This document shows, in pieces, positions 1 through 4,992 of a stretch of DNA of 9,295 nt (position 1 is its first letter; each line of letters starts with the position of its first letter). Source of the stretch: DASPXY01 sp038227745 (GTDB lineage Bacteria > Planctomycetota > Planctomycetia > Gemmatales > Gemmataceae); contig JBBRPS010000398.1 in NCBI GenBank assembly GCA_038227745.1, positions 1-9,295 of the forward strand, written 5' to 3'. The translations under genes were made by a program, and so were the position numbers. Below the pieces are notes generated by a model. It ran no database searches. It had not been told where the DNA came from and saw nothing but the letters and a program-made list of their open reading frames with translations.

Positions 1-159
1 CGCGGCGAAGAGCCGGCGCTGCGCCCCATGAGCAGCAACTGCCTGCTCGCGACGATCTATCGGCGCTTCGGCATCGACGTGACGCGGACGTACCACGACC
101 GCACCGGCCGGCCGATCCCCATCCTTCAGGAGGGCGAGCCGATCGCGGAATTGCTGTAA
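1..159 (+). CDS. DUF1501-like protein, C-terminal fragment
   Basis: Frame 1 is open from the window edge to a TAA at 157-159, giving the last 52 residues of a protein whose start lies outside the window. The tail reads SSNCLLATIYRRFGID, then YHDRTGRPIPILQEGEP and a terminal IAELL. This resembles the C-terminus of DUF1501 proteins, an alkaline-phosphatase/sulfatase-like family greatly expanded in planctomycetes. Those proteins typically end with an LLATIY..LGID segment, a D..GRP motif, and a G.PI.ELL finish. DUF1501 proteins are usually exported through the Tat pathway and are often paired with DUF1549/DUF1553 cytochrome-type proteins; neither the signal nor the partner can be seen here. The biochemical role of the family is not settled. 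It converges on the 71-aa gene with a 32-base gap. The family call rests only on the tail motif. Confidence 0.72.
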   Translation, partial: RGEEPALRPMSSNCLLATIYRRFGIDVTRTYHDRTGRPIPILQEGEPIAELL

Positions 160-191
160 AGGCGCGTCCGCGGTCGCGGCCGTTGGAGGGC

Positions 192-407
192 TCAACGCTC
201 CCACTGGTCCACGAGCGCCTGCAGCGTCAAGGGATCGACGTCCCCCTCGACTTCCAGCCGCTCGTACCCGGTCTCCGCCGCCGGGCTGACCCGCGAGCGG
301 ATCCCGTGCGATTCCAGGTGAACCCGCAACTCCTCCCCGCGACCGTTCGGCACGTGGACGATGTTCTGCCCACCGACGGGGAACACTTTCAACTCTTCGA
401 CGGACAT
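192..407 (-). CDS. small conserved-looking protein of unknown function (71 aa)
   Basis: I do not recognise this gene. The ORF runs to 446 on the minus strand, but the ATG at 407 is the better start because a strong GAGGAGG (415-421 on the plus strand) lies 7 bases upstream of it. The 71-aa product begins MSVEELKVFPVGGQN and ends LTLQALVDQWER. It is acidic, has no cysteine, and shows no signal peptide or membrane segment, so a cytoplasmic location is likely. A plausible secondary structure is strand (KVFPV, NIVHVP), helix (GEELRVHLESHG), strand (RSRVSP), strand (YERLEVEG), helix (PLTLQALVDQWE). That is a compact alpha/beta, ferredoxin-like order; this fold reading is inference only. It is convergent with the DUF1501-like gene and divergent from the PP2C gene, so it is probably transcribed alone. 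The ideal ribosome binding site and amphipathic pattern argue that it is real. Confidence 0.72.
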   Translation of the reverse strand: MSVEELKVFPVGGQNIVHVPNGRGEELRVHLESHGIRSRVSPAAETGYERLEVEGDVDPLTLQALVDQWER

Positions 408-414
408 GGCCGGG

Positions 415-421
415 CCTCCTC
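415..421 (-). promoter_or_regulatory. ribosome binding site fixing the 71-aa gene start
   Basis: On the minus strand the sequence is GAGGAGG, followed by a 7-base spacer and the ATG at 407. It is close to a perfect Shine-Dalgarno match. It supports the start at 407 over the longer reading frame that begins at 446, which has no such site. Confidence 0.75.
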
Positions 422-615
422 GGGCGTATAAAGAAATCAGGTGCAAACCGCGCGCCCCCGTGAGCGGGGCTTCCTCGAATCATGAAGCCGGCGTGGCCGG
501 CGCACGCGGTGTTTGCCGGACGCCAGGCACCGCCGCCCCATCCCGGGCGCACGGCAAGGAAGGGAGAAGGGGTTGGGCGTGCGGCCCGGCGCCGCCACTT
601 GTGGGCAGACTGGAG

Positions 616-644
616 TTGCCTGTTCTACTTCGTGAAACTATAGT
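616..644 (+). promoter_or_regulatory. candidate sigma70-type promoter P1 for the PP2C gene
   Basis: TTGCCT (616-621) and TATAGT (639-644) are separated by exactly 17 bases, giving 4/6 and 5/6 matches to the vegetative consensus. This AT-rich patch stands out in GC-rich surroundings. The -10 is embedded in the perfect 10-bp palindrome AACTATAGTT (636-645), which could also be an operator. The nearest plus-strand gene is the PP2C phosphatase, so the transcript would have a leader of about 220 bases. This is a sequence prediction only. Confidence 0.45.
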
Positions 645-712
645 TGCGCTGGGGCTGTCCGCACACGCGGGCCGGCGCAGGGGTTCCGGAGTCGTGTCGG
701 GGCGGTTGAGGC

Positions 713-741
713 TTTCCTGGGGCGCCCTCATCTGTTATGAT
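713..741 (+). promoter_or_regulatory. candidate second promoter P2 for the PP2C gene
   Basis: A TATGAT -10 (736-741) is preceded by TG at 733-734, an extended -10 arrangement. A weak -35, TTTCCT (713-718), lies 17 bases upstream. It would give a leader of about 125 bases before the PP2C start. The -35 is poor, so this would depend on the extended -10; it is weaker than P1 overall. Confidence 0.35.
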
Positions 742-860
742 GAGCGCGATTTGGGGCGGTCCTCTCTGGCGCAGATCCGTCCGGGCGGGTGTCGCTGAAA
801 CCTCCTTTCCACGTGTACGCCCCGGATCGGATCTTCGAGAACGCGAGCAAGCGAACAAAC

Positions 861-867
861 GAGGTGG
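861..867 (+). promoter_or_regulatory. ribosome binding site fixing the PP2C start
   Basis: GAGGTGG ends 4 bases before the ATG at 872. The same frame is open from an ATG at 737, but the 45 residues that would be added are Arg-rich with no family match, and 737 lies inside the candidate P2 -10. The site supports 872. Confidence 0.65.
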
Positions 868-871
868 CCTC

Positions 872-1624
872 ATGGCCGTGTCGCTGAACATCGGGAAATG
901 CACCCTCCTGGGCAACTACCGCGAGAACAACGAGGACTCGATCGAGGTCAAGCAATTCCCCGATATGACGGTCTGCATTGTCGCCGACGGCATGGGCGGT
1001 CAGGCGGCGGGGGAGATCGCCAGCAAGCGGTCCATCGAGGTCGTGCCGCGTGAGCTGCGGAAGAACCTCACGCAGTCCGTCGGCCCCGACCAGGCCAGGA
1101 CGGTCGTCCGCAAGGCCGTCGTGCAGGCCAACGAAGAGATCATGGCGATGGGCCAGCTCGACCGCGACCTGCGCAACATGGGCACGACGGTCGTGATGGC
1201 CGTCTGGCGCAAGGGCCAGGAGATGTACATCGCGGGCGTCGGCGACAGCCGCGCTTACCTGGTCCGCGAAGACACGATCAAGCAGCTCACGATCGACCAC
1301 TCGCTGGCGCAGGCGCTGGTCGAGAACAAGACGATCTCCGCCGCCGAGGCGCGCGAGCACCGCTTTCGCAACGTGCTGTGGAAATACCTGGGCACGAAGG
1401 AAGTCGGCGAGGGGCCGGAAGTGACGGTCGTGCCGGTCCAGCCCGGCGACCGCTTCCTGCTGTGCAGCGATGGCCTGACCGGCCCGGTGCCCGATCAGCA
1501 ACTCCTGAGCTTCATCAACGAGCACCCCGACGTGCAGGAGTGCGCCGACGGTCTCGGCCAGCTCGCCCTCGACAACGGCTCGCGCGACAACGTCTCGTGT
1601 ATCGTCATTGAGGTCGTCGGGTAG
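872..1624 (+). CDS. PP2C-family protein serine/threonine phosphatase
   Basis: This is a complete 250-aa PPM/PP2C phosphatase, a metal-dependent enzyme that removes phosphate from Ser/Thr of proteins and usually opposes Hanks-type kinases. The motifs appear in family order: RENNEDS with Asp22; VADGMGG with Asp39 and Gly40; GTT at 104-106; GDSRAYL from 124; LTIDHSLAQALVE; LCSDGLTG with Asp200; and RDNVSCIVIEV with Asp239. The metal-binding aspartates are all present, so it should be active. About 250 residues is the size of the stand-alone bacterial catalytic domain (PrpC/PstP core). There is no signal peptide, membrane helix or extra sensor domain, so it is predicted to be soluble and cytoplasmic. 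Unlike many bacterial relatives it is not next to a kinase gene, so its partner is unknown. The start at 872 is chosen for its GAGGTGG site and because MAVSLNIGKCTLLG is the expected opening strand. The gene is monocistronic: the next gene converges on it across a strong hairpin. Confidence 0.95.
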   Translation: MAVSLNIGKCTLLGNYRENNEDSIEVKQFPDMTVCIVADGMGGQAAGEIASKRSIEVVPRELRKNLTQSVGPDQARTVVRKAVVQANEEIMAMGQLDRDLRNMGTTVVMAVWRKGQEMYIAGVGDSRAYLVREDTIKQLTIDHSLAQALVENKTISAAEAREHRFRNVLWKYLGTKEVGEGPEVTVVPVQPGDRFLLCSDGLTGPVPDQQLLSFINEHPDVQECADGLGQLALDNGSRDNVSCIVIEVVG

Positions 1625-1633
1625 CCTCCCCCA

Positions 1634-1664
1634 TAAAGCCCACGGGTTGCCACCCGTGGGCTTT
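1634..1664. terminator. bidirectional terminator-like hairpin
   Basis: Arms AAAGCCCACGGGT (1635-1647) and ACCCGTGGGCTTT (1652-1664) form a perfect 13-bp stem around a TGCC loop. The stem has A's on the left arm and T's on the right, so it resembles an intrinsic terminator read in either direction. It sits 10 bases after the PP2C stop and 11 bases after the SDR stop, exactly between convergent genes. I recall this palindrome as a common dispersed planctomycete element, which would need a genome search to confirm. Confidence 0.75.
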
Positions 1665-1675
1665 CCGCGCCCGCC

Positions 1676-2410
1676 TCACACATACGTCTGCGTCGTCGGC
1701 TTGATGATCAGCTCCGGTATCGAGACGTGCGGCGGCATCGTGGCCACGAACAGCACGGCGGCCGCCACGTCCTCCGGGCGCAGGATCTTCTGCCGGTGCT
1801 CCTCCGTCACCGGCTGCGGCCGCTCCACCAGGATCGGCGTGTCCACCTCGCCGGGGTAGATATTGCTCACCCGCACCCCGCTGTCCTTCTCCTCCGCGCC
1901 CAGGCACAGCCCCAGGGCCGTCATGCCGAACTTCGACGCCGCGTAGGCCGCCCCGCCCAGCGGGCTGGCCCGCTTGCCGGCGACCGAGCTGACGTTCACG
2001 ATCACGCCGTCGCGCCGCTCCAGCATTTGCGGCAGGACGTAGTGCGTGCAGTAAAACGCGCCGTCCAGGTTCGCTCGCAGCAGCAACTGCCAGCGCTCCG
2101 GCGTGAGCTCGCGGATCGAGCGCTCCTTGATGTTCAGGCCGGCGTTGTTTACGAGGATGTCGATCCGGCCCAGCCGCCGCGTCGCCGCCTCGACGAGGCG
2201 CTGGACCTGCGGCGCCTCGGCGACGTCGGCCGCCTCGTACCCCACGCGGTCGCCGGCGCCGAGTTCCCGCGCCGCCCTGGCCAGCTTGTCCGCGCTGCGG
2301 CCGGCGATGACGACCCGGGCACCCTCTGCGAGAAAAGCCCGCGCCACCGCCAACCCGATGCCGCTGCCGCCGCCCGTCACCAGGGCCGCCTTGCCTTCCA
2401 GCTTGCTCAT
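1676..2410 (-). CDS. SDR-family NAD(P)-dependent oxidoreductase (YdfG-like)
   Basis: This 244-aa protein is a complete classical short-chain dehydrogenase/reductase. It has the Rossmann glycine motif TGGGSGIG (12-19), Arg38 after the second strand (a sign of NADP(H) preference), NNAG (88-91), Asn114, catalytic Ser142 (or 141), Tyr156 and Lys160 in YAASK, and the YPGEVDTP segment after the active site. The C-terminal part (RPEDVAAAVLFVATMPPHVSI, then PTTQTYV) resembles the YdfG group, whose members oxidise 3-hydroxy acids or reduce their semialdehydes. The substrate cannot be read from the sequence. No signal peptide is seen; it should be a soluble cytoplasmic tetramer as in the family. The ATG at 2410 follows a GGAGAGGG-type site. 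It is divergent from prfB across 234 bases and convergent with the PP2C gene, so it is probably transcribed alone. Confidence 0.93.
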   Translation of the reverse strand: MSKLEGKAALVTGGGSGIGLAVARAFLAEGARVVIAGRSADKLARAARELGAGDRVGYEAADVAEAPQVQRLVEAATRRLGRIDILVNNAGLNIKERSIRELTPERWQLLLRANLDGAFYCTHYVLPQMLERRDGVIVNVSSVAGKRASPLGGAAYAASKFGMTALGLCLGAEEKDSGVRVSNIYPGEVDTPILVERPQPVTEEHRQKILRPEDVAAAVLFVATMPPHVSIPELIIKPTTQTYV

Positions 2411-2549
2411 GGGTGCCCTCTCCGGGGGCCTCGAACCCGGCGCCCCCGCCGGTGTCCTTCTCCAGTAGCCGCGCCGCCGCGGCGAAACGTCTGCCGACCG
2501 TTGTAGTCCCCGGCCGGCGCGGCAACAACCGCCGGGGAGCGAAGCGGAA

Positions 2550-2579
2550 TTGTCCTCCCCCCGCGGTTTTTGCTATGGT
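2550..2579 (+). promoter_or_regulatory. prfB: candidate prfB promoter
   Basis: TTGTCC (2550-2555) and TATGGT (2574-2579) are 18 bases apart, and TG at 2571-2572 makes an extended -10. It would start transcription near 2586, about 60 bases upstream of the prfB ATG. It lies in the only AT-richer patch of the SDR-prfB divergent region. A GC hairpin with arms CCCCGGC (2508-2514) and GCCGGGG (2531-2537) lies just upstream. This is a prediction only. Confidence 0.45.
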
Positions 2580-2644
2580 GTCAGCAGACGCCGGGCCGCC
2601 CCGGCAGGACAAGCCTCTTCTGGTAACCACGAGAAAGGAACGCC

Positions 2645-3758
2645 ATGAACCCCGAACTGCGCCGTCGTACCGACGAGGTCGGGACCCGCTTGACCCATCT
2701 CCGGGACTCTCTTTGACCTCGCCGGCAAACAGGCGCTCCGCGCGCAGCTCAGCGAACGCATGGGCCAGCCCGCCTTCTGGGACAACCAGGAGAAGGCCCG
2801 GCAGACCATCGGGCAGCTCAAGCCCCTCAACGCCATGCTCAACCCCTTCGAGGCGCTCCTCAAGTCCGGCGAAGACCTCAGCGTCCTCGGCGACCTCGTC
2901 GAGGAGGACCCGAGTTCGGAGGGGATGCTGGAGTCCGAGCTGAACGAGGTCGAGAAGAAGCTCGACGCCTTCGAGCTGCAGGCCATGCTCAGCGGCGCGC
3001 AGGACGCCAGCGACGCCTTCGTCAAGATCCAGGCCGGCACCGGCGGCACCGAGGCCTGCGACTGGGCACAGATGCTCATGCGCATGTACATCCGCTGGGC
3101 GGAGCGGCGCCGCTTCCAGGTCGAGATGATCGACGAGCTGCGCAACGAGGAGGCCGGCATCCGCAGCGCCACGCTCAAGGTCGTCGGGGACTACGCCTAT
3201 GGCTATCTCCAGAGCGAGATGGGGGTACATCGCCTGGTGCGCATCAGCCCGTTCGACGCGAACGCCCGCCGGCAGACGTCGTTCGCGGCGGTGGACGTGA
3301 CGCCGGACATTGAGGGCACGATCGAGATCGAGATCCGGTCGGACGATTTGAGGCGCGACACGTTCCGCAGCGGCGGCCCCGGCGGCCAGCACCAGAACAA
3401 GACCGAGAGCGGGGTGCGCTACACGCACCTCCCGACCGGCATCGCCGCCGAGAGCCGCACCGAGCGCAGCCAGCACAAGAACGACGCTAACGCCATGGCG
3501 CTGCTCAAGGCGAAGCTGTACCGCATCGAGGAGCTGAAGCGCAAGGCCGAGGTCGAGAGGCAGTACGACGAGAAGGGCGAGGTGGCCTGGGGCTACCAGA
3601 TCCGCAACTACGTCATGCAGCCGTATACGCTCGTCAAGGACGTGCGCACCGGCGTCGAGACGGCACAGGTACAGCAGGTGCTCGACGGCGACATTGAGGA
3701 GTTCATGCAGCACTTTCTGCGGCAGAAGGCCGAGCGCGAGCACAAGAAGCCCAAGTGA
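2645..3758 (+). CDS. prfB: peptide chain release factor 2, with programmed +1 frameshift
   Basis: RF2 recognises UGA and UAA in the ribosomal A site and triggers peptide release. The gene is a join of 2645-2713 and 2715-3758. The ATG at 2645 follows AAAGGAA, and 23 codons lead to CTT TGA C, the classical RF2 frameshift site. Skipping T2714 continues as DLAGKQALRAQLSERMGQPAFWDNQ, the normal RF2 N-terminal helix, giving 370 aa, a usual RF2 length. Key motifs are SPF at 201-203, the UGA/UAA-reading tripeptide, and GGQ at 246-248 within SGGPGGQHQNKTESGV, the peptidyl-hydrolysis loop whose Gln is normally methylated. SPF rather than PxT separates it from RF1. Annotating from the internal ATG at 2760 would lose 38 residues and the regulation. 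Low RF2 lets the ribosome pause at UGA and shift, restoring RF2 (known for the family). It is monocistronic here, divergent from the SDR gene and convergent with holA. Confidence 0.97.
2703..2717 (+). promoter_or_regulatory. prfB: RF2 programmed +1 frameshift site
   Basis: CTT (2711-2713) is followed in frame by TGA (2714-2716) and then C, the invariant slippery-stop heptamer of bacterial prfB. The peptidyl-tRNA slips from CUU to UUU and GAC is decoded next. The usual Shine-Dalgarno-like stimulator is weak here: only GGGA (2703-2706), 4 bases before CTT, in place of the AGGGGG at 3 bases known in E. coli. Confidence 0.93.
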
Positions 3759-3767
3759 TGCCGTCCC

Positions 3768-3892
3768 CGTTTAGCCGCGAGCGGTGAGCCAGATCCCGCT
3801 ACGCGGGGGGCGAGCGGGTGAGCCAGATCCGCTGCGCGGGGCCCGCGCAGCGGATCTGGCTCACCCGCTCGCCCGAGGCTCGCGGCTAAACG
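3768..3892. repeat. nested palindromic repeat cluster (REP/BIME-like)
   Basis: This 125-bp cluster lies between convergent prfB and holA. Outer inverted arms of 15 bases (3768-3782 and 3878-3892) match perfectly. Inner arms of 33 bases (3808-3840 and 3842-3874) are also perfect, separated by a single base, so they would form a very long hairpin. The core TGAGCCAGATCC appears directly at 3785-3796 and 3819-3830 and inverted at 3852-3863, so the cluster is built from two direct copies plus inverted ones. A further inverted copy lies at 4926-4956. The organisation resembles REP/BIME elements. It could also stop transcription from both sides, though it lacks a T-tract. No encoded protein is supported here. 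Confidence 0.9.
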
Positions 3893-3902
3893 TACCAGGT
3901 CC

Positions 3903-4901
3903 TCAACCCTTCCGCGCCAGCCGCACCACCAGCCGCTCCAGCAGCGTCCGCGCTGGCAGCATGCTCCCACCCTTCAATCCCACATCGACCTCCATCAGCC
4001 AGTCGTACAGCTTCGCCAGCCGGCGCCGGCCAAGGTGGCGCAGCTGCTGCTCGCCCGCCTTCAGCGCGAACGGCAACACCCCTGCCTCCTCCAGCGCCGC
4101 CGCCAGCGGCTTGCCCAGCCGATACAGCGCCGCCGCCTGCGCCAGCTGCCGCAGCTTGCTGCTGAACGCCCCCAGGATGCGCATCGGCTCCTCGCCCTGC
4201 TCGAACAGCCGGTCCAGGATCGCCAGCGCCTCGCGCGTGTTGCCGGCGCCGATCGCGTCGAACATCTTCCAGATCGTCTCCGCACGGCTGCGGCCGACCA
4301 GCCGATCCACGTCCGTCGCGTCGATCCGCCCCCGCGTGCCGACGTAGATCGTCAGCTTGAGCAGTTCCTGGTCGAGCTGTCCCATCTCGGGGCCGATCAG
4401 CTCAACGAGCAGCGACGCGGCCTGGGCGACGAGCTGCTTGCCGTACCGCGCCCCCGCCCACTGGATGCACCACTGCGGCACCTTGTACGCCGCGGGGGCC
4501 TTGCAGACGATCGTGGACGCATCGGGGACGAGCTTGGCCAGGCGCGTGGTGCCCGCCCAGGATTTCACGTCGAGGACGAGCGTTCCCGTCGCCGGCAGGT
4601 CGCCGACCGTCTTCTCCAGGGTGGCGCGGTTGCGGACGACGAACGGGTCGGCGTTCTCGACCACGATGAGGCGGCGCGAGCCGAAGAAGGGTACGGTCTG
4701 CAGTTCGTCGAAGACGCTGGCGAAGGTCGCCTTGTCACCCGGATAGGTGGAGATGCTGAACTCGTCGCCCTCGGCGCCGAGGACGAGGGTTTTCAGCGCA
4801 TCCAGAACGCGGCGCTTGAGGAAATCCTCGTCGCCGTGGAGGACGTAGAGCGGCTGCGGCTTGCCCTTCGCGGCGCGTTCGAGGAAGGTGAGGCTGTCCA
4901 T
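3903..4901 (-). CDS. holA: DNA polymerase III subunit delta
   Basis: This 332-aa protein is the delta subunit of the clamp loader, which opens the beta sliding clamp so that it can be placed on primed DNA at the replication fork. The N-terminus (PLYVLHGDEDFLKRRVLDAL from residue 17) is the typical delta opening. It is followed by the segment with VPFFGSRRLIVVENAD around 69-84, which belongs to the clamp-binding domain. As expected for delta there is no intact Walker A motif. The middle section (QLDQELLKLTIYVG, then VDRLVGRSRAETIWKMFDAI) is the conserved second domain. The C-terminal helical collar domain includes EPMRILGAFSSKLRQL. Length is normal for the family (about 330-345). The ATG at 4901 follows AAGGGGA with 6-base spacing. 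It is the last gene of the minus-strand block, 91 bases after the 456-aa gene, and a copy of the palindromic repeat lies in that gap. Confidence 0.92.
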   Translation of the reverse strand: MDSLTFLERAAKGKPQPLYVLHGDEDFLKRRVLDALKTLVLGAEGDEFSISTYPGDKATFASVFDELQTVPFFGSRRLIVVENADPFVVRNRATLEKTVGDLPATGTLVLDVKSWAGTTRLAKLVPDASTIVCKAPAAYKVPQWCIQWAGARYGKQLVAQAASLLVELIGPEMGQLDQELLKLTIYVGTRGRIDATDVDRLVGRSRAETIWKMFDAIGAGNTREALAILDRLFEQGEEPMRILGAFSSKLRQLAQAAALYRLGKPLAAALEEAGVLPFALKAGEQQLRHLGRRRLAKLYDWLMEVDVGLKGGSMLPARTLLERLVVRLARKG

Positions 4902-4925
4902 CGCGGGTCCCCTTCAGTTTCGCCG

Positions 4926-4956
4926 CGGGATCTGGCTCACCGCTCGCGGCTAAACG
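4926..4956. repeat. distal inverted copy of the 3768-3798 repeat
   Basis: These 31 bases are the exact reverse complement of 3768-3798, including the core GGATCTGGCTCA at 4928-4939. Similarity continues outward: ACGGGGACGGC (4966-4976) is the reverse complement of 3760-3770, with roughly 10 extra bases between the two blocks. Together the two sites place inverted repeats on both sides of holA. It lies between the holA start and the stop of the upstream 456-aa gene. Confidence 0.9.
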
Positions 4957-4992
4957 ATCGTACAGACGGGGACGGCCGCGCGGAAGAGCAGG

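Larger units (their letters stand above)
408..871. other. 464-bp intergenic region between divergent genes
   Basis: No supported gene lies here; the long frames across it are GC-driven shadows. The right half contains two candidate plus-strand promoters (616-644 and 713-741) leading to the PP2C gene. The left half has a short GCCCC/GGGGC hairpin (arms 454-458 and 466-470) and a tandem GCCGGCG repeat (487-493 and 496-502). The ribosome binding site of the 71-aa gene lies at 415-421. I see no convincing minus-strand promoter for that gene. Confidence 0.6.

Noticed and set aside
160..191. A terminator between the DUF1501-like gene and the 71-aa gene
   Set aside because: The only pairing (CCGCG/CGCGG) has a 2-base gap and 5-bp arms, not enough to call.
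454..470. A GCCCC/GGGGC hairpin as a terminator
   Set aside because: It has a 5-bp stem without a T-tract and no gene reading into it; it is too weak to list separately.
737..871. An upstream extension of the PP2C gene from the ATG at 737
   Set aside because: It overlaps the candidate P2 -10, lacks a good ribosome binding site, and adds residues with no family similarity. The ATG at 872 has GAGGTGG in place.
2508..2537. A CCCCGGC/GCCGGGG hairpin in the SDR-prfB divergent region as a terminator or operator
   Set aside because: The stem is only 7 bp and GC-only, with no T-tract, and lies upstream of both genes. Such pairings are common by chance at this base composition.
1605..3743. A 712-codon open frame on the minus strand across SDR and prfB
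   Set aside because: It is antisense to prfB and in a different frame from the SDR gene. Its translation is a low-complexity Arg/Leu/Ala/Gly string with no domain, and it arises from GC-rich third positions.
3784..4347. A plus-strand ORF starting in the repeat cluster
   Set aside because: Its first 40 codons are translated palindrome and the rest is a Ser/Arg-rich shadow of holA.
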